Source: Cerasibacillus quisquiliarum (GTDB lineage Bacteria; Bacillota; Bacilli; Bacillales; Amphibacillaceae). Taken from it: a stretch of 64,000 bases of DNA. Positions within the stretch are counted from its first letter, which is position 1. Every line of letters starts with the position of its first letter. Made by a program: the position numbers and the translations under genes. A model generated the notes under the pieces. That model had not been told where the DNA came from and ran no database searches. It saw only the letters and a list, made by a program, of their open reading frames with translations. Positions 27,777 to 35,884 of this stretch are shown here, piece by piece. The DNA lies in assembly GCF_014202495.1 (NCBI RefSeq), contig NZ_JACHHA010000001.1, positions 124,001 to 188,000 of the forward strand, written 5' to 3'.

Positions 27777-28199
27777 TTAAAACGGTAAGATAAAAAACCT
27801 TTTCTTTTGTTGGAAGTTGATTGTTTCTTCCATAGATTTTCCATCTATATTCCACTTTATCAATAATGTATAGTCACTGTTATTTGGTCTTTCTCCTATA
27901 GCTACAAAATCTAAATGATCACCGGGATTAACATCTACTTTTTCCTCATCATCTGATGTTAGCACATGACCATTCTCGTTAAATTCTAAAAGTGTCACAG
28001 CAATAGTACCTTCATCTTGCCATCTTAATTTACCGCTCCAAATGTCTTTTTTGGCCGGAACGGATTCTGGCACATATTCAGCATACCAGTTACCATCATC
28101 ACTTTTCCCTACAAGTATTGCGGGCCTTGTGTATGAATATAGTACCCAGCTGATAAGAATTATAAAGATGAATGATAAAACGATTAAAGTTTTTTTCAT
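27777..28199 (-). CDS. Membrane-anchored hypothetical protein
   Basis: 140 residues. An N-terminal hydrophobic segment (residues 4-24) without a lipobox Cys makes it either secreted or anchored. The rest is beta-rich with WYAEYVPE, KLRWQDEG and DYTLLIKW segments. I do not recognise the family; small Bacillus envelope proteins of this type are common. The start is the ATG at 28199, with AGGAAGT upstream on this strand. It ends near the AT-rich intergenic tail, and a separate broken gene lies upstream. Confidence 0.65.
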   Translation of the reverse strand: MKKTLIVLSFIFIILISWVLYSYTRPAILVGKSDDGNWYAEYVPESVPAKKDIWSGKLRWQDEGTIAVTLLEFNENGHVLTSDDEEKVDVNPGDHLDFVAIGERPNNSDYTLLIKWNIDGKSMEETINFQQKKRFFILPF

Positions 28200-28285
28200 A
28201 TATGCACTTCCTACTAAAAGAATTTAATACCTTTGAATTTCGCTTAAGAAATAGATACAATCGAATTTCCTTTTATGTGATTGTA

Positions 28286-29141
28286 TCACTTGCTATTTTT
28301 TTTATAGTATGCATTACTAAATGAGCGAACAGTTGATTTTGGTTTCCAGTATTTTCTGAACTGCTTAACACTAATCCAAAGACTAGGATCTGATAACTTC
28401 CAACTATAATTTAACTGTTTAGCGTTATTGATCACCCAATATTTAGAATTTTTCTTACGAATAGTCCATTTTCCTGATTTTGGTTTACCACCACCAACAT
28501 GAATTGCCTGTGATACAAAATTGGTGCAATCAGTCCCGAACTTTCCAGTAAATTTAGGATAATTTTTACTATATCTATTATAATTTTTATATGCCCAATT
28601 ACCAGCGGCTGTGCGATTATATGATTTGTTTATACTAATATTATCTTCACCTAGCGAACTTCCCTCATTAATTTCATGTAAAAATACCTTGGTTTTTGAG
28701 TCGTACCCATTTGGTCCAAGAACATATCTCTCCAAATAATCAACTAGAATGTCTTTATCGTTTTCGCCTTCTATTATAGAAAAACTATCTATTATTTTGT
28801 GCATTATATTAACTTAATCTTGACGATTTATAGACAGTGTTTGTTCCATTATATTTTTATCAAGAGAATATGTCCTTTAAAACATTTGCAACTTTTAAGT
28901 CTTCTTCATAATAGGATTTAAGAGTAGATTGTATAATATTGTTTTCTACTTCAGGATCTACTAAATGGCCTTCATCTACTGTATTGGTGCTTTTTTCATT
29001 AAGATATGCGTTGATATAAGGGTTATTTCCACTCTGTACTTTTCCGTTAGCTTTAACATTATGGGAGTAAATATGTGTGATTGCAACTATTAAAAATAAT
29101 ATAAACAATAGAAAGCGAATTTTCCTAAATAAGTTTAGCAT
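28286..29141 (-). pseudogene. Secreted Amidase_6-type protein, disrupted and C-terminally truncated
   Basis: Two reading frames on the minus strand look like pieces of one gene. The first, from ATG 29141 (GGGGAGG upstream) to 28860, encodes 93 residues with a signal peptide (LLFILFLIVAITHIYS). The second, 28804-28286, encodes 172 residues and contains the putative amidase domain with the Cys motif GKFGTDCTNFVSQAIHVGG preceded by YNRTAAGNWAYKNY. The 55 bp between them contain stops and no ribosome binding site precedes 28804. The domain ends before the expected catalytic His region (HVAI-type), so the enzyme is probably inactive. Alternatively these are two short genes. Confidence 0.65.
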
Positions 29142-29316
29142 TGCCTTGTCCTCCCCTTTAAAATAATAGAGTTCTTGTTTAATTTTATTATCACATAATA
29201 TATATGTCAATTCTCATTAGTGGTATTATTCAATAAATAATAGATAATAATAAAAATTAAATTTATTACTTGTCGCTGATACAATATAAAAAAATTAGTT
29301 ATATTGGAGGTTTTAT

Positions 29317-29799
29317 ATGCAAAACAAAATATATTTTTTTATATTATTAATATTACTATGTGTACTAGTAATGAGCTGTGATCGTGATTCAAATTTAAAT
29401 GAGCGTTATATTTTATCCACAGTGGATCACGCCATGATTGAAGCGTATATCGATGAACATGTAACAGATGAAGGTGAAGATGAACAAGTTTTAAGTGTTC
29501 ATGAGGTTTTGGGAAGTGATCAAGGAGCTGGAAAAATTTATTTATGGGTTATGGCAGAAGGCTATATGACAAAAGCTAATCGTATAGTAAAAACATCTGG
29601 ACTTTCACAACCTGTTTTATTAAAAGTGAGCGATAAAAGCGGAGATTTAGAAATCATTGAACATGCTTCTCCTAGAGATGGCAATGATTACCCCAAGGAT
29701 ATTAAAAAGATGTTTCCAGATTTCATAATAGATAAATTTGATAACGTAGAGGAAAAACTTAGGGAGGAACTTGAAAAAAAATTTAGAGAGCTTGAGTAA
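29317..29799 (+). CDS. Putative lipoprotein
   Basis: 160 residues, ATG with GGAGG. N-terminal type II signal peptide with lipobox VMSC (Cys about residue 21). The mature part is acidic and charged and contains DHAMIEAYIDEH and IYLWVMAEGYM; the C-terminus is a charged helix. Family not recognised. A decayed paralogue begins at 35885, and both lie beside copies of the Rpn-like gene, so the pair was duplicated as a block. Confidence 0.75.
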   Translation: MQNKIYFFILLILLCVLVMSCDRDSNLNERYILSTVDHAMIEAYIDEHVTDEGEDEQVLSVHEVLGSDQGAGKIYLWVMAEGYMTKANRIVKTSGLSQPVLLKVSDKSGDLEIIEHASPRDGNDYPKDIKKMFPDFIIDKFDNVEEKLREELEKKFRELE

Positions 29800-29844
29800 G
29801 GATAGAACTGTTAGTGTTTGTAATATTGGATTTAATACTATAAT

Positions 29845-30256
29845 ATATCACGTCAAATAATCCTGCTGCAGCTGCTCTTTTAAGCAAGATGGGATATTCA
29901 GAAAAGAACGCATTCAAGTTAAGAAAGAATTTTTACGGATGATGGGTACGATGGAGCTAAACCCAGCCAAACAACGCTTAATCTACGGCTTTTTTGAAAC
30001 CTATTTAAAATTAAACGATGAAGAGGAGGAAAAGCTAATGGAAGAAGTGAAGAAAATGGATAACGCTGATAAAATATTAGAGTTACCGATTTCGTATGAG
30101 GAGAGAGGGATTAAGAAAGGCCTAGAGGCAGGTGTAGAAAGTGGGAAAAAAGAAGTCGCCCTCGAGATGTTAAAAGAAGGCTCATCTATTGAATTTATTG
30201 CCAAGGTCACGCACTTAAACCGAGGAGAAATAGAAGTTTTGCGGAGAAAAATGTGA
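29845..30256 (+). pseudogene. Rpn-like protein, 5'-truncated copy (C-terminal domain ORF 29939-30256)
   Basis: From about 29848 the sequence matches 35029-35450 of the longer Rpn-like gene almost base for base. One base is missing at about 29900 (AAAAGAACGC versus AGAAGGAACGC), so the frame is broken there. An intact 105-residue frame from ATG 29939 encodes the whole C-terminal region (NPAKQRLIYGFFETYLKLND and the charged helical tail). No nuclease motif is left. It may be a remnant, or a free-standing short protein like those made from internal starts in Rpn genes (inference). Confidence 0.75.
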
Positions 30257-30446
30257 CAAATGGACAGGAGACGCTCGATTCCTCTGTTTAAATTCAACAA
30301 TTTTAACAAAAAAAGCCCCTATATAGGCGAAAAATAGGTCAGTTTTTGGTTGGTTAGCATAAATTAATTGAATAGTATTTATTCTACCTATTCCGTTAAT
30401 TATACTAGAGGGAGAAGTTATTTTTGTAAAGAAAGTCGGTGATAAA

Positions 30447-30746
30447 ATGAATAATTATTCTAGAGATGATTCTTATTTTAATAAGAAATCATTGGAGTCT
30501 TTCCTATATTTTGTTGCTTACTCGATCATAATTATATTCCCTACAATGATTGAATTATCTTTTAATTTTGTGACAACATGCATCTTGGTGCTTAGTTTTA
30601 TTTATTTACTTCATTTAATATTGAAACCGAGTATTGCTTTTGTTATAAGAAAAGTAATGCCGAGATGGCTTCGCATAAAGAAAAGGCCTGTTTACATGGG
30701 TTATATAATTTTATATTTAGCTGTACGTATGACATGGGATATTTAA
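30447..30746 (+). CDS. Small membrane protein, unknown
   Basis: 99 residues, ATG with GGTGAT seven bases upstream. Three hydrophobic segments (about residues 19-37, 40-62, 80-95) with basic loops (RKVMPRWLRIKKRP). Family not recognised. It lies in a region of remnants with no operon partner. Confidence 0.5.
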   Translation: MNNYSRDDSYFNKKSLESFLYFVAYSIIIIFPTMIELSFNFVTTCILVLSFIYLLHLILKPSIAFVIRKVMPRWLRIKKRPVYMGYIILYLAVRMTWDI

Positions 30747-30749
30747 TGA

Positions 30750-31104
30750 GTTCTCCTTTAATTGGCGAAATAATAGTCGGAACAGAAGATTTATCCGTGT
30801 ATCATGAATGAAGTTGTATGGATTTTTTTATTTATAAAGAAGTGGCTTGTCGATGTAAAAGGGGTATCGCTATGTAACATGTCTAAGTAAACTTAGTAGT
30901 GGTAGCATGAACATAGCTAGGAATGAATGGATATGAATTATAGTTATGTTACTGGTGGTTAGTCTTATCTTTAATTATAAGTTTTTTAGATTTCATCATC
31001 ATCATAGCCGGTAATATGTTATTTATATGGAAGATTTCTTTTATGTCATTAGGGACACGATTACATAACTTGATGAGATCATTGAGGGAAAAAGCAAAGG
31101 CGAC
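30750..31104. other. No gene found
   Basis: 355 bp with stops in all frames, no ribosome binding site with a usable frame, no repeats of note. The last 100 bp may belong to the decayed gene that follows. Confidence 0.4.
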
Positions 31105-31491
31105 TTGCAGCAAGATTTTTCCACATTAACAGAAATAATGAGTCAACTTGATTTTATGGTTAGAAGGGTACCTTACTATTTTGATGGTATGGATGGATTA
31201 ACCAATTATATTGGAGATGCGATATTTGTTATCAATCATGGAACCTATTATAATGGAAAAATTGTACTACCATTTATTGAAGATGATAAACTTGATAGAC
31301 GAGAAATTTCTTATTTGAAATGACTTAAAGACAGTTTATTACCTATTTATAAGCAATTGCTCTCAGCGGAGACACAGCAATTTTCAGAAGATATAACAAA
31401 ACATAAATTTAAAGAAATGATTAGTGAACATATTTTCGCCATTGATAAAGAGGATGAATTGCTAGAAGAGTCTATGAAGCATCATGATTAA
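31105..31491 (+). pseudogene. Decayed gene of unknown function with in-frame TGA
   Basis: A frame of 72 codons from 31105 is stopped by TGA at 31321-31323, but the same frame runs on for another 55 codons with sensible sequence (KDSLLPIYKQLLSAETQQFS, then HKFKEMISEHIFAIDKEDE). There is no good ribosome binding site at the first codon. The product would be helical and charged; no family recognised. One base change (TGG to TGA) would explain the stop. Confidence 0.5.
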
Positions 31492-31613
31492 AAATTCTAC
31501 TATATGAAAATGGCAAACGAGTTCTTGGCCCAAATATTGAATAGCAGGTATTATTTTTTGATCATTTTAAGCACGACGCGTTATTGGAGCAGGTATCCCC
31601 CGGTTGTCGCCGA

Positions 31614-31740
31614 ACATGGTTATATATTGTCATGCATTGCCCGATTTTAGCGCCCCTCACTCAATTCGAGTCCAATTCAGCGCATCTCCACCCGATTTAG
31701 CTCCAGATCGTCTAATCCCCACACATTTTGTTCGTTTCCA
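31614..31740. repeat. Possible degenerate 21-bp repeat array
   Basis: Several copies of CCGATTTTAGC, CAATTCGAGTCCAATT and CCGATTTAGC at roughly 21-bp spacing resemble a decayed version of the arrays elsewhere in the window. The period is not regular throughout. Confidence 0.3.
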
Positions 31741-31876
31741 ATCATCATCCAATTTCCTAACATTTTCACTCGTATCCAGTCAGAAATGTAAAAAGAAATT
31801 CCGCCTTATTGGTAATTCACCTTATAAATTTCTTCCTAATTATTAGTTTATATGATTTTTTGTTCAATCTATTCTC

Positions 31877-31921
31877 AAAAAAAGACTAGTCTCAGTTAAG
31901 TGACACTAGTCTCAAAAAAGT
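31877..31921. terminator. Bidirectional hairpin downstream of the peptide genes
   Basis: GACTAGT and ACTAGTC arms with an inner TCA/TGA pair, flanked by A-runs on one side and T-runs on the complementary side. It would end a leftward transcript from the pheromone-like gene. Confidence 0.65.
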
Positions 31922-32073
31922 AAAAATATTTAAAGGATGGAGTTAAACTTTCATACTTATGGCTATTAACAACAAAATTATTTCTTTAACCCTATGACTC
32001 AAAAATTTAGTACTTAAAAATGAATAAAAACATAAAACCACCGCTTAAGTGACACTGATGCTACTTCATAAAT

Positions 32074-32127
32074 TCACCCTAAAGAATATAAAGTAGCTTG
32101 AGCTCGTAATACGAAGCTCGCTTTCAT
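32074..32127 (-). CDS. 17-aa peptide ORF with strong ribosome binding site
   Basis: ATG at 32127 on the minus strand is preceded by AAAGGAGGTGAAA, among the best Shine-Dalgarno sites in the window. It encodes MKASFVLRAQATLYSLG then TGA. It lies 50 bp downstream of the pheromone-like gene in the same direction and before the terminator at 31.9 kb, so both probably share one mRNA. No signal sequence is evident. It could be a leader peptide, a second signal or a translational-coupling element; the function is unknown. Confidence 0.45.
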   Translation of the reverse strand: MKASFVLRAQATLYSLG

Positions 32128-32177
32128 TTTCACCTCCTTTAAAATTTTCTATCAGCATTTAAGGAAACCCAAGAGTA

Positions 32178-32288
32178 TTATCTAATCACAGGCCAGATAG
32201 GATCATTTACTGGCCAAATAGGGTCTGCAACAAAAACGGTCAATACAGCGGCTGATACGACAAGCAATGTAGCTAGTTTTTTGTTCAT
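32178..32288 (-). CDS. Secreted pro-peptide with tandem DPIWPV repeats (candidate pheromone precursor)
   Basis: 36 residues, ATG at 32288 behind AAGGAGGG. It has a Lys-rich start (MNKKLA), a hydrophobic core of about 16 residues ending VFVA, a plausible signal-peptidase site, and then DPIWPV-N-DPIWPV-IR. The two hexapeptide copies use different codons at four of six positions (GAC/GAT, ATT/ATC, CCA/CCT, GTA/GTG), so the amino-acid repeat is kept by selection rather than being a recent DNA duplication. A near-perfect sigma-A promoter drives it. Divergent from an XRE-TPR regulator of the RRNPP type, whose members bind secreted, processed and re-imported peptides. Role inferred. Confidence 0.75.
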   Translation of the reverse strand: MNKKLATLLVVSAAVLTVFVADPIWPVNDPIWPVIR

Positions 32289-32339
32289 AAATACCCTCCT
32301 TTTATACAAACTTAACATTTAGACGAATATAGGTGAGTA

Positions 32340-32355
32340 TGTTCTGTTATGTTAA
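32340..32355. promoter_or_regulatory. Shared operator copy 1 (peptide promoter)
   Basis: TGTTCTGTTATGTTAA lies just downstream of the predicted start point of the leftward peptide transcript. It matches 14 of 16 bases of TGTTCAGTAATGTTAA at 32434 in the regulator promoter. Likely regulator-binding site. Confidence 0.5.
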
Positions 32356-32368
32356 ATATTTTAATAAT

Positions 32369-32397
32369 ATCATATACAGACTTTTTATATTTGTCAA
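32369..32397 (-). promoter_or_regulatory. Sigma-A promoter of the peptide gene
   Basis: On the minus strand: TTGACA (32397-32392), 17-bp spacer, TATGAT (32374-32369). This is one of the strongest promoter matches in the window. Confidence 0.8.
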
Positions 32398-32432
32398 CAT
32401 CAATTTTAGTTATATTTATTTATAAAAATTAT

Positions 32433-32462
32433 TTGTTCAGTAATGTTAAGAAGTGATATGAT
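32433..32462 (+). promoter_or_regulatory. Promoter and operator copy 2 of the XRE-TPR gene
   Basis: TTGTTC (32433-32438), 18-bp spacer, TATGAT (32457-32462), 30 bp before the start codon. The 16-bp element at 32434-32449 overlaps the -35 box and spacer, which suggests autorepression. Confidence 0.6.
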
Positions 32463-32491
32463 GTTGTTATGAAATTATGGGAGGAATTTGA

Positions 32492-33757
32492 ATGAATCAT
32501 ATTGCACAGAGAATTAGAGAAATGAGAATAGAAAAAGGGCTCACACAGGCCGAGCTTGCCGAAGGGGTTATTACACGGAGTTATTTAAGTCAAATAGAAC
32601 GTGGCGCCTTCGAACCTTCTTATGATGTCATTGAAAAGCTCGCGAAAAAACTCGAGTGCAATATAGAAGATTTATTAAATCAAAAACCGAAAAATAAAAG
32701 TTTACTTTTACTTCAAATACAAAGAGATATTAAATTAGCGGAAAAAAGTATTTTGGAATCGAAAATAAATAAGGCTAAGAAAATTATTGAAAATCCAACG
32801 TTCGACTTATTAGAAGAAGATACGAGCGACGAGGAAAAAGGGATTCTATACTGGATTAAAGGGAAGATTTATGAACATGCTAATCATTTAACTGATGCTA
32901 TGGCTAACTATCGTAAAAGTGCTCAAGTTTTAAATGAAGTTAATCAAGAAAAGGCAGTAAGATCGTTAGTTGATTTAGGTTCTGTTTATACATTAAATAA
33001 TCAAAATTATGAGGCATTAAATATACTGAATAAAGCAAATAAATTAGCTATTTATGAACAAATAAGTGGTCAAACCCGCATTTCCTTATTATTAAATTTA
33101 GGAATTGTTCACGGTAAATTGAATGAGTTATATTCGGCTATTAATTTCTTGGAGGAAGCATTAGATTTAAATCATTCAATGGAATTGTACTATAAGTCAG
33201 CAGAGATAAATATGGCTTTAGGCATTTGCTATATGCAGCTGAATAAGACAGATGAAGCTCATCAATGCTACTCAAAAGCCATTGATTTTTTTATGTTGAT
33301 AAATGATGTGGAAAACCAGGCAGGAACATTAAATAATTTAGGCATTCTCTTAAGACAAACGGGTCATTTACAGGAGTCAGTTGAAAAATTTAATAAATCA
33401 ATTGCATTATTTAAAGAACTAGGAAAAGAAAATAAAATAGTGAATGTGGAACTGGAATTAGCAGAAACGCTTCTACATTTAAAAGAATACGAAAAGTTGG
33501 AGCAAATATGCTGTCAAATCATTGAAGGCTCGGCGGAAAAACAATATGTAGGAAAAGCGAATGAGTTATTAGGTGACATGGAAAAAGCGAGAAAAAATTA
33601 TGCTAAGGCTATTGAGTATTATCAAGCAGCGAAAAAATTAACTGATACGAATTCAGGCGCAATGAGCAGATTAATAAATAAGCAGGCAAATATTTTTCAT
33701 ATTTTAGGCGATTATAAAAAGTCATCCACTATGTTAGTTGAACATATGACAAACTGA
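32492..33757 (+). CDS. XRE-TPR regulator of the RRNPP (NprR/PlcR-like) type
   Basis: 421 residues, ATG with GGGAGGA. Residues 1-64 are an XRE helix-turn-helix (IAQRIREMRIEKGLTQAELAEG, then SQIERGAFEPSYDVIEKLA). From about 100 to 410 there are eight or so TPR-like helix pairs, for example LYYKSAEINMALGICYMQLN, AGTLNNLGILLRQTGHLQES and AIEYYQAAKKL. Length and layout match NprR (about 420 residues), a peptide-responsive regulator. In RRNPP proteins the TPR groove binds a short processed peptide. The only strong partner candidate is the divergent 36-aa pro-peptide 200 bp away. Unlike NprR-NprX, the peptide gene is divergent, not downstream. Confidence 0.88.
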   Translation: MNHIAQRIREMRIEKGLTQAELAEGVITRSYLSQIERGAFEPSYDVIEKLAKKLECNIEDLLNQKPKNKSLLLLQIQRDIKLAEKSILESKINKAKKIIENPTFDLLEEDTSDEEKGILYWIKGKIYEHANHLTDAMANYRKSAQVLNEVNQEKAVRSLVDLGSVYTLNNQNYEALNILNKANKLAIYEQISGQTRISLLLNLGIVHGKLNELYSAINFLEEALDLNHSMELYYKSAEINMALGICYMQLNKTDEAHQCYSKAIDFFMLINDVENQAGTLNNLGILLRQTGHLQESVEKFNKSIALFKELGKENKIVNVELELAETLLHLKEYEKLEQICCQIIEGSAEKQYVGKANELLGDMEKARKNYAKAIEYYQAAKKLTDTNSGAMSRLINKQANIFHILGDYKKSSTMLVEHMTN

Positions 33758-33891
33758 TATGGATTATAGGAATGCTTTTCATTGTTTAAGATTACCTTCA
33801 TCTCCCTAAAGTTATTAAGTTGTGGCATTGAATATTATAGAATGTATGAATTTTCCGAGTGAGATGTGGAGCGTTAATTATTGTTCAAGGC

Positions 33892-34345
33892 AAAATCGCG
33901 CGGTGGCAGGCAAAATCGCGCGACCCCGCGCCAGAATCGCGCAACCTTGGGCCAAAATCGCGCAACCTCGGGCCAAAATCGCGCGACCCCGCGCCAAAAT
34001 CGCGCGGTCCTGGGCTAAAATCGCGCGACCCCGCGCCAGAATCGCGCAACCCCGGGTCAAAATCGCGCGACCTCGGGCTAAAATCGCGCAACCCTGGGCC
34101 AGAATCGCGCGACCTCGGGCTAAAATCGCGCAACCCTGGGTCAAAATCGCGCGACCTCGGGCTAAAATTGCGCAACCTCGGGCCAGAATCGCGCAACCCT
34201 GGGCCAGAATCGCGCGACCTCGGGCTAAAATCGCGCAACCCTGGGTCAAAATCGCGCGACCTCGGGCTAAAATCGCGCAACCTCGGGCCAGAATCGCGCA
34301 ACCCTGGGTCAAAATCGCGCGATCCCGCGCCAGAAACGCGCCATC
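33892..34345. repeat. 21-bp repeat array B (about 22 units)
   Basis: AAAATCGCGC recurs every 21 bp (first interval 20) from 33892 to 34332. Between cores are RACCYSGGSY-type segments such as GACCCCGCGCC and AACCTCGGGCC. The unit contains the 8-bp palindrome TCGCGCGA in about half of the copies. GC content is far above the surroundings. Long frames on both strands (KIARPRA, SRDFDPG and CAILARG repeats) are by-products of the 7-codon period. Confidence 0.97.
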
Positions 34346-34568
34346 TGAATATAAACAACCTCACTACTAACTCTAGATATAAACCTCTCCACAGAAGGGA
34401 ACACTTGTTTCTTGCATCGATTTGTTATATTCTAAAAATAGAATAAACACCTCAGATATTTCCTCTACAAAACGTCAAAAGGATGTGTTAAAATGCAAGC
34501 AACACAGCTTTGCGAAAGAAATGTGTCAATTTACTCGCAAGCCACAAACCCACCGCTAACGCTAATTC

Positions 34569-35451
34569 GTGAAAAAGAAGGGGGGGCAAACGTACACAAG
34601 GCATGATCAACTTTTTAAAGAACTCATCCACACATTTTTTCAAGAGTTTTTAGAAGTGTTTTTCCCAGATATATATGAAGCAATCGACTTTCACACCATC
34701 ACCCCGCTATCGGAAGATACACACAGATTTAATCGAAGGCGATACCCGAAGATTAGACATCGTTGTTCAGGTTAAATTAAAACAAGAAAATGCTTTAATC
34801 ATCGTCCACATCGAACCACAAAGTACAACACAAACAGATTTTCATGAACGGATGTTTCAATACTTCAGTCTTCTATACAATAAGTATAAAAAAACAATTA
34901 TCCCAATCGCTGTATTTAGTTATGATGAAAACTGGGAGAAAGATCAATTTACGTTGGGATTATCCGACTTCCAAATTTTGACATTTAACTTTTTATCGTT
35001 ACACTTACGAAAAAAGAATTGGCGAGACTATATCACGTCAAATAATCCTGCTGCAGCTGCTCTTTTAAGCAAGATGGGATATTCAGAGAAGGAACGCATT
35101 CAAGTTAAGAAAGAATTTTTACGGATGATGGCTGTGATGGAGCTAAACCCAGCCAAACAACGCTTAATCTACGGCTTTTTTGAAACCTATTTAAAATTAA
35201 ACGATGAAGAGGAGGAAAAGTTGATGGAAGAAGTGAAGAAAATGGATGACGCCGAGAAAATATTGGAGTTACCGATTTCGTATGAGGAGAGAGGGATTAA
35301 GAAAGGCCTAGAAAAAGGAATAGAGACAGGGGTAGAGAGAGGAAAAAAGGAAGTCGCACTCGAGATGTTGAAAGAGGGCTTATCTATTGAAATAATTGCC
35401 AAGGTCACACACTTGGATAGAGAAGAAATAGAAGCTTTGCGTCGAAAATGA
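34569..35451 (+). pseudogene. Rpn-family (PD-(D/E)XK) nuclease/transposase-like gene, frameshifted
   Basis: Near full length (about 295 codons). The N-terminus is TYTRHDQLFKELIHTFFQEFL. The nuclease core is TRRLDIVVQVK followed by IIVHIEPQS, and the C-terminal helical region runs to EEIEALRRK. The frame breaks near 34715-34730: a run of AC dinucleotides appears two bases short, so LSEDTH continues in another frame as TDLIEGDTRRLD. Rpn proteins are recombination-promoting or antiphage DNases; as read, the product is inactive. The GTG at 34569 is a weak start without a clear ribosome binding site. Two shorter copies lie at 29845 and 35511. Confidence 0.8.
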
Positions 35452-35454
35452 GAA

Positions 35455-35520
35455 AAGGGGACAGGAGAAAACCTGTCCCTTCAGTTAAACTCCGACTGAA
35501 ACGGCGGTTTTTTTTGAAAC
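35455..35520 (+). terminator. Hairpins after Rpn-like gene
   Basis: GGGACAGG/CCTGTCCC hairpin at about 35459-35481, then a CCG/CGG stem followed by TTTTTTTT at 35508-35516. Probable termination region at the junction with the third Rpn-like copy. Confidence 0.5.
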
Positions 35521-35781
35521 CTATTTAAAATTAAACGATGAAGAGGAGGAAAAGCTAATGGAAGAAGTGAGGAAAATGGATGATGCGGAGAAAATATTGG
35601 AGTTACCGATTTCGTATGAGGAGAGAGGGATTAAGAAAGGCCTAGAAAAAGGGATAGAGACAGGAGTAGAGAGAGGAAAAAAGGAAGTTGCATTTGAAAT
35701 GTTGAAAGAAGGAGCATCCATAGAATTTATTGGTCACGCACTTGGATGAGAAGGAAATTGAAGAATTGCGGCGAAAAATGT
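35511..35781 (+). pseudogene. Rpn-like protein, third copy (3' fragment)
   Basis: From TTTTTTTTGAAACC onward, this repeats 35171-35450 of the preceding gene with a few substitutions (VRKMDDAEKILELPISYEER). It frameshifts near its end (IEFIG-HALG instead of continuing through THLD), after which another frame reads to GCGGCGAAAAATGTAA. Only the C-terminal charged region remains. The tandem arrangement implies a local duplication. Confidence 0.75.
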
Positions 35782-35884
35782 AAGGGAGGGATGGGAAGAG
35801 TTCCAGTCCATAAAAGAAAAATTATAAAAGAGTTTATATAAAGATGTTAATTTATATGAACTCGATTAATACAGAGGAGAGCAA

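Noticed and set aside
31604-31846. 80-codon plus-strand frame
   Set aside because: Low-complexity, overlaps a degenerate repeat stretch, no start signal.
32000-32030. 8-codon peptide (ATG after GGTGG) downstream of the 17-aa peptide on the minus strand
   Set aside because: Ribosome binding site weak and too short to separate from chance.
33822-34446. Long overlapping reading frames on both strands (KIARPRA-, SRDLGLK-, CAILARG-type repeat proteins)
   Set aside because: They arise from the 21-bp (7-codon) repeat, lack ribosome binding sites, and coexist in up to four frames.
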